64,000 bases of DNA from Candidatus Cloacimonadota bacterium (GCA_021734835.1 JAIPIH010000003.1:144918-208917), one strand, 5' to 3'. Shown: positions 51,039-61,716, counted from the stretch's first letter. Notes: generated by a model from the sequence alone, not told the origin. Program-made: numbers and translations.

Positions 51039-53633
51039 CTACTGCCTAGGTGCAGTTCTGATCTTTATCTCTTCAAATTGAAAACCTTTCTCTGTGAATA
51101 ATTCCATACAGGTTTCCACAACTTCCGGATCATACAAAATTCCGGAATTAGATTCAATTTCATGTAAAGCTTCATCGATACCTTGAGAAGGTCTGTAAGG
51201 TCTTTGTGAGATCATAGCATCTATCACATCAGCAACATTAACAATCCTGGCTTCCAGCATAATTTCGTTGCCTATCAAACCTTGTGGGTAGCCGGATCCA
51301 TTTAGCTTTTCATGATGCTGATAAACTATTTTTGCAATAGGCATTTGGAAATCAATTGTTTTTAAAATATCATAACCGGCCAGCGGATGATTTTTTATAA
51401 CACTGAATTCCGTTTCTGTTAAAGATGTAGGTTTGGAAAGTATTTCATTCGGTATATATATCTTTCCAATATCATGCAGTATTGCTGCTATCCTTATCGC
51501 ATCAAGCTGCATTTTAGTCAAATTCATTTCACCTGCTATCTCGTAACTTAATTTAGCAACTCTTAACTGGTGTCCTGCTGTATATGGATCTCTTATTTCG
51601 ACTGCTGAAATAAACGCGTTTATGGTCTCCTCAATTGCTTTCTTCAATTTTTTAAAACTATCGTTTAGCTGCAATTCAACTCTTTTTCTCTCTGTAACTT
51701 CTAAATGTAATTCATGATTAATCTCAGCTAATTCTCTTGTTCTATCATGAACTTTTTTCTCCAGACCAAAGTATGCTGTTTCGAGTTGTTTAACCCGACT
51801 TCTTTTCACATAGTAAGCTTCAATTATTTCTGTTGAGATTTTTAAAACTCTTAACTCTTCTTCTCGCCACTCAATTGTTTTCGAAACATTGTCTAAACCA
51901 ATAAATCCGGTAATATTGCCCTTAAGTTTTAAAGGGAGGATCAGTATTGATTTCGCATTATTGTTGAGAAATTTTATCTCACCGGAATAGATTTCAGAAG
52001 TGATTTTAGCTACATTTTGGATATTAATGATTTCATCAGTTTCAAGTTTATCAAATAGCTGGGACAATTTAGTTGTGGAAATCCCCTGTAAATTACTGAT
52101 AAGGGGCTGAACATTATTATTGCACCATTCATGTGTGTTATCAATAATAGTTTTGTCTTTGTTAAACAAAAATAAGAAAGATCTGCTTGCTTGGCAAAAT
52201 GATCCTATCTCCGCTAAAGTTTCGTTTATACAAGTATCAATATCTGAAACATTAATAAACATAAAGGAGATTTTTGTAATTGCATTTTCTATCTGTAAGT
52301 TTTTTATTAACCTTTTCTCAGATGTCATCCTGTTGAGTATCTCAATTTGTAGTTCCTTGTTATTGTTGTTATTAGTTTTATACTTTTTATACAAAACTAT
52401 AATAAATCCGGTAGCAAGGACCAACCCCATAAACAAAAGTAACAGATGTAAGTTTTTCTTTTCTGATTCTAATTTGATAATTTCTTTATCTTTTTGCAGT
52501 TTAACCAGGTTGAGTTTTCTGTCATCCATCTCCAATTGATCCTGCATATTGTTTAGTTTGTTAGAGATCGATTCACTAAAAATGTTATCTTTAATTTGAG
52601 TATGAAGCTTGTAATAGTGCAATGATTCTTCGTTATTATTTACAGCTGAATAATATTCGGAAAGAGCTAGGTATCCCTTCATAATTAGTTGTTTAGCGTT
52701 GATGTTCGTGGCAAATTGAAGTCCTTGATTGATACTGGCAAAAGCCTCTTTCATATTCTTCATTTCCAGTTGTAATTTCCCGATGTTAATAAATGTCTCA
52801 GCAATTCCATATTGGTTACCGGTTTCCAGGATTAATGTCATGGATCTTTCCAAATTAGTTCGAGCCTTTTCATATTCACGTAATTGAAGATATACTCTTC
52901 CCAAGTTGTTAAGGATAACAGAAATTTGTTTCATATTTCCCAGTTCTTGCTCTATTTCCAAAGACCGATGGAAATAACTTAACGAATTGGAATAATCTCC
53001 ATGCTCAATTAAAGCGGATCCAATATTTATCAAGACTGATGATATGGATTTTTTATTACCGGATGATTCTGCAAGATCCAGTGCTTGCTGATAATAATTT
53101 ATTGCTTTTTCATAATTGTTTAATGTATTATAAAGATCACCAAGATTGAGTAAACCTAAGAAGATGCCATCTTGATTCTCCAAGTCATTACTGATCTTTA
53201 ATGATATCAGATAGAAATCAAGAGCTTTATCGTAATTGCCAAGTTTTTCATGATCCTTCCCAATATAACTATTTAAACTAAACATTCCTTTCAGGTCTGT
53301 GAGATCTTGGAAAACTTGAAGTGAATTAGTATGATACTCTAAAGCTTTTTTATAGTTGCTGATGCTAAAATAAGCTGAGCCTAAATTTGCCAGGGATTCA
53401 GCTATATCATTTCTAATTCCGGAATCTCGAGCCAATTGAAGTGCCGAACTGGCATAAGCGATACTTTTACGAGCGGATATTTCTTGATATTCTTGTGATA
53501 ATTGATTTAAAATATTAACTTTATCAAGTTGATCAGCTGTTGCTAAACTTATTTCCAAACTATCTGTTCTGGAATTTGGTAAAGCTTCACTAAAATAACA
53601 GATGATAATAATAAGCACAAGAAAATATCTCAT
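51039..53633 (-). CDS. TPR-GAF-HD-GYP sensor phosphodiesterase
   Basis: About 864 residues from the ATG at 53633, chosen because AAAGGA lies six bases upstream. A signal segment is followed by about eight to nine TPRs (to about 370), probably in the periplasm, then a coiled region, a transmembrane helix (about 400-420), a GAF domain (about 455-610), a coiled coil and an HD-GYP domain (about 670-850). The last contains HDIGKIYIP and HHEKLNGSGYP. It should sense an envelope or cytoplasmic signal and degrade cyclic di-GMP. The next gene is a stand-alone HD-GYP protein. Confidence 0.9.
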   Translation of the reverse strand: MRYFLVLIIIICYFSEALPNSRTDSLEISLATADQLDKVNILNQLSQEYQEISARKSIAYASSALQLARDSGIRNDIAESLANLGSAYFSISNYKKALEYHTNSLQVFQDLTDLKGMFSLNSYIGKDHEKLGNYDKALDFYLISLKISNDLENQDGIFLGLLNLGDLYNTLNNYEKAINYYQQALDLAESSGNKKSISSVLINIGSALIEHGDYSNSLSYFHRSLEIEQELGNMKQISVILNNLGRVYLQLREYEKARTNLERSMTLILETGNQYGIAETFINIGKLQLEMKNMKEAFASINQGLQFATNINAKQLIMKGYLALSEYYSAVNNNEESLHYYKLHTQIKDNIFSESISNKLNNMQDQLEMDDRKLNLVKLQKDKEIIKLESEKKNLHLLLLFMGLVLATGFIIVLYKKYKTNNNNNKELQIEILNRMTSEKRLIKNLQIENAITKISFMFINVSDIDTCINETLAEIGSFCQASRSFLFLFNKDKTIIDNTHEWCNNNVQPLISNLQGISTTKLSQLFDKLETDEIINIQNVAKITSEIYSGEIKFLNNNAKSILILPLKLKGNITGFIGLDNVSKTIEWREEELRVLKISTEIIEAYYVKRSRVKQLETAYFGLEKKVHDRTRELAEINHELHLEVTERKRVELQLNDSFKKLKKAIEETINAFISAVEIRDPYTAGHQLRVAKLSYEIAGEMNLTKMQLDAIRIAAILHDIGKIYIPNEILSKPTSLTETEFSVIKNHPLAGYDILKTIDFQMPIAKIVYQHHEKLNGSGYPQGLIGNEIMLEARIVNVADVIDAMISQRPYRPSQGIDEALHEIESNSGILYDPEVVETCMELFTEKGFQFEEIKIRTAPRQ

Positions 53634-53751
53634 AGCCATCCTTTTATCTATTTTTGCTAAATTTAGAATATGGATAATATTTTGCAAGTTATTTATTTAT
53701 TAAAGATGCTTTAAATATGGGATATTCAGCTTCTCTCTTCAATTTATTTTA

Positions 53752-56700
53752 TTACTTTGCCATTTTTTTTAATTTTGTGATCCTTTTCTTTTGAACGCTG
53801 GCTTGCTTAGGTTTGTCAAAGTGCATTTCCTCAATAGTATAAAGGTAATCCAGAAGATCCTGATTTGTCATGGTTCTAACGGGAGTTTTCTCAGCCAGGA
53901 AAGTTTTAGCTTTTTTCTTCCAATATGCTGGCTTAGCATTCCTAGCAGTAAGTAAGCCTGCTCGGTAAAATATTTGTAACAATTGATCATGTAATTTAGA
54001 ATTTTTGGGATTCTTATAAGAAGAGACTGCTCCGCTATCAGAGATGACAGTAGAATCTAATTCAAGATATGATGCTTTAGGTAAGATCAGATGTGAGGAG
54101 TCAGCATCATCGATGTGAGTATTTATTGAAACTATAAAGTTACTGTTTTTTATCCTTTTCTTTTGCTCTTCACAAGGAAGTTCTCCGTAACAAATTACAA
54201 AGTTATAGTTCAAAGATTCTCCCGGAAGAATTCCTAATTTCTGAATCCCGAGGAAATTATTGAATTTTGAAGTTAGAAATACACCGGAACCTTTTTTGAA
54301 ATTGCATACAAGGGCTGAAATTGCCCAGGTGTTCCAAATTGTTTCCTCAGAAATATTATCTCGATTATATAAGAATACTGTTTTTTCAGGAAGATCAAGT
54401 TTTATCGGTGTAATTTTTTGTACTTCCTCCTCAAGATAATCTTCATCATCAATAATTTGATCAAGATGATACTGTAATATTTTTTCCAACATTTCTACAA
54501 CCGGCTCATCATTATATAATTCATCAGCATATGCATTAAAATCACATATCTCATTTGTTATCACTACTAACTTAGCACCTTTTCTCTGCAGACGGCGGGC
54601 AATAGTTTTATTAACTTTGCTTAGCTTGCCGATTAAAACGAGACAGTCAGCATTTTCCATATCCTTATAGTTAGAGGAATAGATATCTGTATCAGCAATT
54701 TTATCAATAAAACTCTGATAAATGGATAGTGAAGAGATCTCTGAACCAGTTTTCTTTGCTATATGCTGCATTAATAAAGTTTCTTCGATTGATGATGTAG
54801 GGGAAATGTAGATCATTTTTGTTTTGGCGGATTGTAAGTTTTTTACGATCATCTCAGCTGCTTGATCTGACTTATCTAAGGCGTGCCATTGATCATTTTC
54901 TCTGGCAAATGGTTGAGTAATTCTATCTTTATCTTCAAATATCTGCCAGCCAAATTTACCGTCAAAACAGAGATCACGCTCATTGAATGATTTACCCTTA
55001 GCCGGTTCGATTATTGTTACCTTGTTTGCTTGAGTGCTTACTGAAATATTACAACCTGTTCCGCAAAGACCACAATTCTGATCTGTGACCTCGCAAAGAT
55101 GTGGATTTAATTTACTATTTGTGTTTTTCGGTAATAATGCTCCGACAGGACATACTTCAATACACTTACCGCAAATCTCACAGTTTGTTTTGGAAAGGCT
55201 TCCACCAAATTCTGGAGCTACGTATGTTGTATAACCACGATAAATATAACCTAAAACACCCGGACCCTGAACATCAGCACAAATTCTGACACAACGGCCG
55301 CAGTTTATACATTTATTTGGATCTCGCCTTATAAACGGATGACTATCATCAATTGGATGCTTATTCTTTTCTCCTATAAAGGGATCAATATTAATTTGAT
55401 ATTTTGTTGCATAGTTTCTGAGATCACATGTTTCATTAACACTACATCCGCATTCAAGACAGCGATCAGCTTCTGAAAGAGCATTTTCTTCTGCAAAACC
55501 TGTTTCTACTTCCAGGAAGTTGCTTGCTCTTGATTTAGGCTCTAATTCTGCCATTGGGAATCGAGGGATCTTCTCATATTGCTCAAATTCTTCGGGTGAA
55601 ATTTCCTTTAATTGCTTTTCTTTTTTTGAGTCAAACAATTGATTTGGATCTTTCAAAGGTTTATCATTTAAGAACTTATCAATTGATTCAGCTGCTTTCC
55701 TGCCATCAGCAATAGCTTCTATCGCTGTAGCTGGACCACGTCGAAAATCACCACCTGCGAAAATATTGCTGATACCTGTATATTGAGTTTCTTCATCAGC
55801 TACGATAGTATCCCATCTTGTTAAAGGTAGATCTTTATCATTGATCCTGTTCGTTTTTTTTGTAACAAATTTCACATTAGGTTTTTGGGAAATAGCTGCA
55901 ATGACAGAACCAAAATCTTCCTGGATAAATTTACCTGTAGGCTCAGGTCTTCGCCTACCACTCTCGTCCGGTTTTCCAAGCTTCATCTTTTCTAATTTTA
56001 TTGACTTCAATTTCCCGTTTTTACCGATATTTTCCACTGGATTTGTTAAGAAAAGAAGTTTTATTCCTTCTTCTTCGGCTGCATCAACTTCAAAAGCGGC
56101 AGCGCCCATTTCCTTTCTGGTTCGGCGATAAACAAGTGTTACATTTGAACCTAATCTGACAGCTGATCTCGCACAATCAATCGCAGTGTTGCCTCCACCA
56201 ATTACAGCAACCTTTTTATCAAGTGGAATCGTCTTACCTAAGGCAAGATCTCTTAAAAAATCTACACCAAGATAACAGCCTTCCAAATCATTTCCTTTTA
56301 CTCTTAATGGTAAAGCTTTTTGAGCACCAATTGCTAAATATACAGCGTCATAGCTTTTATGAAGTGATGATAAAGAAACATCGTTGCCTAATCTGGTATT
56401 GTATTTAATTTTCATACCATTTTTACACATTAATTTTATTTCTTTATCGAGGATTTTTTTGGGCAATCTATATTCCGGAATACCATACCTCAACCATCCT
56501 CCGGCTTTCGGAGCTGATTCAAACACTGTTATATTATAGCCTTTATTTGAAAGATAATAACCACAAGTAAGTCCGGAAGGTCCAGCACCAATGATGGCAA
56601 TATTTTTCCCGTTGTTCGGCAATTTTTTGGGGGAATATGAATTTTTATTCAGGATATCGAAGTCAGCTGCATGTCTCTTTAACTGTCGAATAGCAACAGG

Positions 56701-57180
56701 TTCGTCAACGATTGCTCTGCGACATTCTTCTTCACAGAAAGCAGGACACACTCTACCGATAGATAAAGGCATTGGTAATGTTTCTTTTATAACTTTAACT
56801 GCTTCTTGGTGCTGTCCATTTGCAATTAAAGATAGATAGCTTTGGACATCAACATTATCCGGACAAGCAACTTTACATGGTGCTTCACAATCTGCATAAT
56901 GATCTGATAGAAGGAGCTCTAAAGCCATCTTACGAGCGTTTTTTACTTCCTCTGATTCAGTTTCGATCTCCATCCCGTCTAATGCTTCTGTCCCACAGGC
57001 TGTGACGAATCCTTTTCTGTCTTTTACTTTAACGGCACAAACCCAGCAGGAGCCAAAAGGTGCTAGCTCTTTATCATGGCACAGGGTTGGAATTTCAATA
57101 CCATTATCATTAGCAATTTCCAGTATTTTTTTTCCTTCTTTAACTTTTATTTCTTTTCCATTAATATTTATTTTTATCAT
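53752..57180 (-). CDS. NuoG-like/GltD-like fused subunit of a bifurcating transhydrogenase-type complex
   Basis: 1142 residues. Order of domains: a NuoG-type 2Fe-2S domain (about 1-75), a cysteine-rich GltD/NfnB-like entry (CEAPCKVACP, CPAFCEEECRRA, about 95-160), and an FAD/NAD(P)-binding GltD-like module (about 190-510) with IIGAGPSGLT and AVIGGGNTAIDCARSA. Next come two 4Fe-4S motifs (CINCGRCVRIC, CEICGKCIEVCP, about 630-690), a CGLCGTGC motif and a formate dehydrogenase-like region (about 700-1100) without obvious molybdenum ligand. The layout matches the StnA/BfuA type, which links NADPH to ferredoxin and NADH. Six bases separate it from the NuoF-like gene. Confidence 0.82.
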   Translation of the reverse strand: MIKININGKEIKVKEGKKILEIANDNGIEIPTLCHDKELAPFGSCWVCAVKVKDRKGFVTACGTEALDGMEIETESEEVKNARKMALELLLSDHYADCEAPCKVACPDNVDVQSYLSLIANGQHQEAVKVIKETLPMPLSIGRVCPAFCEEECRRAIVDEPVAIRQLKRHAADFDILNKNSYSPKKLPNNGKNIAIIGAGPSGLTCGYYLSNKGYNITVFESAPKAGGWLRYGIPEYRLPKKILDKEIKLMCKNGMKIKYNTRLGNDVSLSSLHKSYDAVYLAIGAQKALPLRVKGNDLEGCYLGVDFLRDLALGKTIPLDKKVAVIGGGNTAIDCARSAVRLGSNVTLVYRRTRKEMGAAAFEVDAAEEEGIKLLFLTNPVENIGKNGKLKSIKLEKMKLGKPDESGRRRPEPTGKFIQEDFGSVIAAISQKPNVKFVTKKTNRINDKDLPLTRWDTIVADEETQYTGISNIFAGGDFRRGPATAIEAIADGRKAAESIDKFLNDKPLKDPNQLFDSKKEKQLKEISPEEFEQYEKIPRFPMAELEPKSRASNFLEVETGFAEENALSEADRCLECGCSVNETCDLRNYATKYQINIDPFIGEKNKHPIDDSHPFIRRDPNKCINCGRCVRICADVQGPGVLGYIYRGYTTYVAPEFGGSLSKTNCEICGKCIEVCPVGALLPKNTNSKLNPHLCEVTDQNCGLCGTGCNISVSTQANKVTIIEPAKGKSFNERDLCFDGKFGWQIFEDKDRITQPFARENDQWHALDKSDQAAEMIVKNLQSAKTKMIYISPTSSIEETLLMQHIAKKTGSEISSLSIYQSFIDKIADTDIYSSNYKDMENADCLVLIGKLSKVNKTIARRLQRKGAKLVVITNEICDFNAYADELYNDEPVVEMLEKILQYHLDQIIDDEDYLEEEVQKITPIKLDLPEKTVFLYNRDNISEETIWNTWAISALVCNFKKGSGVFLTSKFNNFLGIQKLGILPGESLNYNFVICYGELPCEEQKKRIKNSNFIVSINTHIDDADSSHLILPKASYLELDSTVISDSGAVSSYKNPKNSKLHDQLLQIFYRAGLLTARNAKPAYWKKKAKTFLAEKTPVRTMTNQDLLDYLYTIEEMHFDKPKQASVQKKRITKLKKMAK

Positions 57181-57185
57181 ATCGA

Positions 57186-58955
57186 TTACCTTTTATCAAT
57201 TGCATCAAATTTACAAGCATCATAGCAAGCGCCGCATTTAATACAAGCTTCCTGATCTATTTCGTGAGCTTTCTTTCGTTCACCAGAGATACATTTTACA
57301 GGGCATTTAACAGCACAAAGGGTGCACCCGATACATTTCTCTTTATTAATTTCGTATTTTAGCAGAGCTGAACAAACTCCAGCTGAGCATTTTTTGTCAG
57401 TAATATGAGCAATATACTCGTCCCTGAAATATTTCAAAGTTGTTAACACTGGATTAGGAGCTGTTTGTCCCAATCCGCATAAAGAGCCAGCAATAATATT
57501 TTTTGATAGATTTTCCAAGGTATCAAGATCTTCCAGATTTCCTTTGCCTTCGGATATTCTTGTCAATATTTCTAGCATACGCTTGGTTCCAATCCGGCAG
57601 AAAGTGCATTTTCCACAAGATTCATTTTGAGTAAAATTTAAAAAGAATTTTGCAATATCTACCATGCAACTTGATGTATCCATCACGACCATACCGCCTG
57701 AACCCATAATAGCACCGGTTTTATTGATCGAATCGTAATCGACAACTGTATCAAGCAGCTCAGCAGGTAAGCAGCCACCGGAAGGTCCGCCTAATTGAAC
57801 ACCTTTAAATGGTTTTCCTGTTTTCATACCACCGCCAACATCATAAATTACTTCTTTGAGAGGCATCCCCATAGGTACTTCAATTAAACCGCTGTTTTTT
57901 ATTTTTCCTGCTAGGGCAAAAACTTTAGTACCGGGACTTTTCTCTGTTCCGTGTTTAGCGTATTTTCCCCCACCATTTAAAATGATCCAGGCAACGTTTG
58001 CAAAAGTTTCAACATTGTTTATATTAGTAGGTTTTTCCCAAAGTCCGGATTGAGCTGGGAACGGAGGTCTGATAGTTGGCATGCCGCGTTTTCCTTCTAT
58101 CGATGCCATTAATGCAGTCTCTTCTCCACATACAAATGCTCCGGCTCCTTCTTTTATATGTAATTCGAAATTAAATCCTGAATCGAGAATGTTGTTACCT
58201 AAAAAACCTTTTTCCTTAGCTTGTTCAATAGCGATATTAAGATGTTTGATTGCTAAGGGATATTCTGCGCGGCAATAGATGTAACCTTCATCAGCACCAA
58301 TCGCATAGGCACCGATTATCATCCCTTCAATTACGCTATGCGGATCTCCTTCCAAAACACTTCTATCCATAAAAGCACCCGGATCACCTTCATCAGCGTT
58401 GCAAACTATGTATTTTTTAATGCTTTTAGCATCATAAGCAAATTGCCATTTTAAACCTGTAGAAAACCCAGCGCCACCTCGGCCTCTGAGTCCTGATTTT
58501 TTTATCTCATTAATAATATCTATTCGTTTCATTTTAATAACAGACTTCTCAAGAGCTTGATATCCTTTATTCTCGAGATAATCATTAATTGAAGTAGGAT
58601 TTATATTGCCGCAGTTCCGAAGGACAATGCGCTCTTGTTTTTTCATTGTGTCATTTTCACTGCCCTTTTCAATATTGGAGATTATAATATTTTCAAGGAC
58701 CGGCTTGCCTTTCATGTAGGAATCAATTACAGTACCAATATTTTCAGGTGTAACATTTCCATAGGTTATTGATTTCTTACCATCCTGAATTATTTCAACC
58801 AATGGTTCGACGAAACACATGCCAATACAAGCTGTTTTCTTAACATCAGCATCAATTTTTTTTGATTTAATATGTTTTAGGGTTGCTTCATAGACTTCTC
58901 CGGCACCAGCAGCTAAGCCACAACTTGCCAGCCCAACTTTAATTGTAAAACTCAA
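57186..58955 (-). CDS. NuoF/HydB-like subunit (FMN, Fe-S, NAD(H) binding)
   Basis: 589 residues. An N-terminal thioredoxin-like 2Fe-2S domain (about 1-90; cysteines in VGLASCG and CIGMCFVEP) precedes the NuoF core with GLRGRGGAGFSTGLKW and the 4Fe-4S motif CGKCTFCRIGTKRML (about 470). A C-terminal dicluster ferredoxin (CIGCTLCAVKCP, CIKCGACYDACKFDAI) closes it. This is the HydB/BfuB layout, in which NADH is oxidised by FMN with electrons split to Fe-S partners. It starts with TTG behind a GGGAGG site, ten bases after the NuoE-like gene. Confidence 0.93.
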   Translation of the reverse strand: MSFTIKVGLASCGLAAGAGEVYEATLKHIKSKKIDADVKKTACIGMCFVEPLVEIIQDGKKSITYGNVTPENIGTVIDSYMKGKPVLENIIISNIEKGSENDTMKKQERIVLRNCGNINPTSINDYLENKGYQALEKSVIKMKRIDIINEIKKSGLRGRGGAGFSTGLKWQFAYDAKSIKKYIVCNADEGDPGAFMDRSVLEGDPHSVIEGMIIGAYAIGADEGYIYCRAEYPLAIKHLNIAIEQAKEKGFLGNNILDSGFNFELHIKEGAGAFVCGEETALMASIEGKRGMPTIRPPFPAQSGLWEKPTNINNVETFANVAWIILNGGGKYAKHGTEKSPGTKVFALAGKIKNSGLIEVPMGMPLKEVIYDVGGGMKTGKPFKGVQLGGPSGGCLPAELLDTVVDYDSINKTGAIMGSGGMVVMDTSSCMVDIAKFFLNFTQNESCGKCTFCRIGTKRMLEILTRISEGKGNLEDLDTLENLSKNIIAGSLCGLGQTAPNPVLTTLKYFRDEYIAHITDKKCSAGVCSALLKYEINKEKCIGCTLCAVKCPVKCISGERKKAHEIDQEACIKCGACYDACKFDAIDKR

Positions 58956-58965
58956 ATTATCCTCC

Positions 58966-59424
58966 CTACTTGTATTTCTTTAAAATATTTTTTATGGAAT
59001 CAGGAGTTAACTTTCCATGTGTTTGGTCGTCTACCATGATAACCGGAGCCAGACTGCAGCATCCCAGACAAGCGACTGGCATAACGGTAAAAAGTCCATC
59101 ATTTGTAGTATCTTGGTCAGCCGATAGTTTCAGTTGATCCATAATTTCTGACATAATGGTTTTCGCCCCTGAGACGTGACAGGCAGTACCCTGACACACT
59201 CTAATGATATGTTTCCCTTGTGGTTTTAATCTGAACATTGTATAGAATGTAGCAACACCATAAATATGTGCAAGTTTTGTTCCTGTTTTCTCAGCGACAT
59301 ATCTCATCACCTCTAGCGATAGATAACTTTCTATGTTCTGAATAGTTTGTAAAAGTGGGATCAATATACCTTTTTTACCAACGAACTTATTTATTGCATT
59401 ATCGATTTCGGCTTTATTATTCAT
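58966..59424 (-). CDS. NuoE/HydC-like 2Fe-2S subunit
   Basis: 152 residues. Four cysteines fit the thioredoxin-like ferredoxin of NuoE: CQGTACHV and, 35 residues on, ACLGCCSLAP. N-terminal helices (LIPLLQTIQNIESYLSLEVMRYVAEKTG) are typical of the family. It should shuttle electrons with the NuoF-like subunit, whose gene follows directly. It is the first gene of the three-gene minus-strand operon. Confidence 0.93.
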   Translation of the reverse strand: MNNKAEIDNAINKFVGKKGILIPLLQTIQNIESYLSLEVMRYVAEKTGTKLAHIYGVATFYTMFRLKPQGKHIIRVCQGTACHVSGAKTIMSEIMDQLKLSADQDTTNDGLFTVMPVACLGCCSLAPVIMVDDQTHGKLTPDSIKNILKKYK

Positions 59425-59629
59425 GATTTAATCACTCTCCCGGAAATCTAATTTTGCAAGTAGGTTTTTTAATTTAAGAAATGAATGTCAATTGTTTTTT
59501 AATCTCTCACCTGTAATTTTAGAAGAATTAATGAGAAATGCAAATCAAGATCAAACTCTGATTTTTTTGATTATATCCAATTAATTATTAAGCTAGAAAT
59601 TAGATTAACCAACATAATAATATTTTCAT

Positions 59630-61702
59630 TTAAAATGAATAAGAGATCTTTATGTAGAACTGTTTGTGTTCATATTGGTTAACTTGAGTAATTTTGTTTT
59701 CGGATGAGTTGTATCCAAAATAGACAAAACTCTGTTTTCTAAATTGCCATCTTAGATTAGAGAATAAACCAATATGTTGTGAATATTTAATGTCATCGAT
59801 AGTTTTTTCATAATTATTATAACGTGCCCCGCTTGTAAGATCAAGCTTATTTGATAAACTAACAGAAAAATCAAAGTTTGAAAACCAATAATCCGCATCA
59901 AAATTTGTATTTTTTGGAATATTAAAATAACGCATATTATCTGCCGTGATGGTATATGAAATATATTTATTTATAATACCTTTTAATCCAAATTGCATAC
60001 TGCTGCCTTTATAATCATCTTGAAGCATATAAATAATATTATTTAGATGATTATAACCAAAAAATAAACTGACAAACTTTGGCTTATTCCAGGAAGTATG
60101 TAAACTAATTTGATATTTATTGAAATATTTCTCAATATAAAGTTCTTTAACATATACACAATCGAGCTCAAAATCCAAATGATAGTTAGAAGTTAATTTG
60201 AAATCAAAGTGAGCATATCTTTCAAGAAGATCGCTAGTAGTATTGTCTATCTCTTCACTTGCGTTAAGATTGGAAGTAATAGACCTTAAATGATCATTAT
60301 TTAATTTTCTGATTAATTTTGAGTTAATATTCCAGCCATAAAAATCATCTTCATATATCTTACCCATATCCACTGCATAGTTTTTACTCATTTGTTTCAT
60401 ACTGATTGAAAAATTAAAATCTGTAATTCCAAATTCATATCCCACCATGCCATAATAACCATTTAACAATTCGTTTTCTTGATTTTTTTTTGTAGATAGA
60501 TTTGCATCAAACCATAAGTATTGATCTTTACTGAATTCCCAGTTGGGGTTTATGTGCAATACCTCATTATGGTAATTATCGTTCATTCTATTTAAAAAAG
60601 TGAATTGACAGCTAAAATTCTCCCCGGAAGGTTTAAAAGCGACAATATTGTAAATATCGTTAGAATTCTTTATCATATTGCCCTCAGCAACTTCTTTTGC
60701 CTTTGAAGAAAGTATCCCATATGTCAATTTATCTGTTCTTCCTGTAAATTTAACTGCAAATTCAGGTTGAACGATCTGGCGAGAGTAAAATGTGTTAGAA
60801 CTTACACCTAATGCGTTAAGATCTTTAATAAAAAAATATCTGTTTTCAGGGTAATATGTTACATATTTAGAATTAAAGTTATTTGTTTCGTCGTCAATTG
60901 GTACATCCGAGAAATCAGGATTATAGGCTAATTTGATCTTTGATGAGGAATTTGGTCTAAATGACAAATCTAATCCAATATTTTCAAGATCATAATTTAT
61001 TTCCTTCTCTATCAGGTCCGTCTTTACAACTGTATAGGGTCTGACCACAAAATCCTTTTGATCATTAATATTTCCGCTTATTGTTAAGTCCGAAGCATTT
61101 CTAAAATAATCCTTTCCCAATTGAGTTGTGAGAAAAGTGTTTGTGTACAATTTATTATCGAATTTTGTGTAACGGGATAAGATAAGTTTCCATTTATAAG
61201 GTGGTTTCCCTTCAAACCTAAGGTCTTTGAAGGGAATTTTCATTACTACATTCCAGGTTGAGTCCTGATTATTGGAACTATATTCGTATGTGCTGCTCCA
61301 GTCATAATCAAGTGCATGTTCGGTAGATCGTACAAAATCAGATTTACTTTCAAGAGGGTAGGCTAAAAATCCATAGGAATAATAATTAGTGAGGTCTGTT
61401 ATAACCTGAACACATAAATTATCTGATTGAGCAGAAACATCATAAGATGAGTATTTACCAATTATAAATTGATTGTCAATTTCAACAATCCAGGAAAAAT
61501 ATAAGTTTTTATAGTCGTGCCATATCCAGCATTTTGTTTCTAAATTGATCTTGGAAGCGTCAGGCGGGTCGCTGCAAACAAAATTATCAATAATATTGTT
61601 GTCTGAATATAAAGGTTGTTCTGAATATGGAACATCCAAAGCGGAAGAAAATGCAAAAAACGTAAAAACTATTATCGAAGTTAATACAAATCTATTTATC
61701 AA
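59630..61702 (-). CDS. DUF5916-like outer-membrane protein with CBM9-like N-terminal domain
   Basis: 690 residues. After a signal peptide (to about residue 20) comes a beta-rich domain resembling the CBM9-like module of DUF5916 proteins (about 30-210: CWIWHDYKNLYFSWIVE, WNVVMKIPFKDLRFEG). The C-terminal part (about 225-690) has the family-like NPDFSDVP and YPENRYFFIKD and many amphipathic strands ending in FYIKISYSF, as in an outer-membrane barrel. Substrate and role are unknown. A 205-base gap with no recognisable gene separates it from the NuoE-like gene upstream. Confidence 0.78.
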   Translation of the reverse strand: MINRFVLTSIIVFTFFAFSSALDVPYSEQPLYSDNNIIDNFVCSDPPDASKINLETKCWIWHDYKNLYFSWIVEIDNQFIIGKYSSYDVSAQSDNLCVQVITDLTNYYSYGFLAYPLESKSDFVRSTEHALDYDWSSTYEYSSNNQDSTWNVVMKIPFKDLRFEGKPPYKWKLILSRYTKFDNKLYTNTFLTTQLGKDYFRNASDLTISGNINDQKDFVVRPYTVVKTDLIEKEINYDLENIGLDLSFRPNSSSKIKLAYNPDFSDVPIDDETNNFNSKYVTYYPENRYFFIKDLNALGVSSNTFYSRQIVQPEFAVKFTGRTDKLTYGILSSKAKEVAEGNMIKNSNDIYNIVAFKPSGENFSCQFTFLNRMNDNYHNEVLHINPNWEFSKDQYLWFDANLSTKKNQENELLNGYYGMVGYEFGITDFNFSISMKQMSKNYAVDMGKIYEDDFYGWNINSKLIRKLNNDHLRSITSNLNASEEIDNTTSDLLERYAHFDFKLTSNYHLDFELDCVYVKELYIEKYFNKYQISLHTSWNKPKFVSLFFGYNHLNNIIYMLQDDYKGSSMQFGLKGIINKYISYTITADNMRYFNIPKNTNFDADYWFSNFDFSVSLSNKLDLTSGARYNNYEKTIDDIKYSQHIGLFSNLRWQFRKQSFVYFGYNSSENKITQVNQYEHKQFYIKISYSF

Positions 61703-61716
61703 ACATAAACCTCAAG

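Noticed and set aside
55841..57241. Plus-strand open frames inside the large Fe-S subunit gene region
   Set aside because: They lie opposite the well-supported NuoG/GltD-like gene, have no ribosome sites or family motifs, and are shadow frames.
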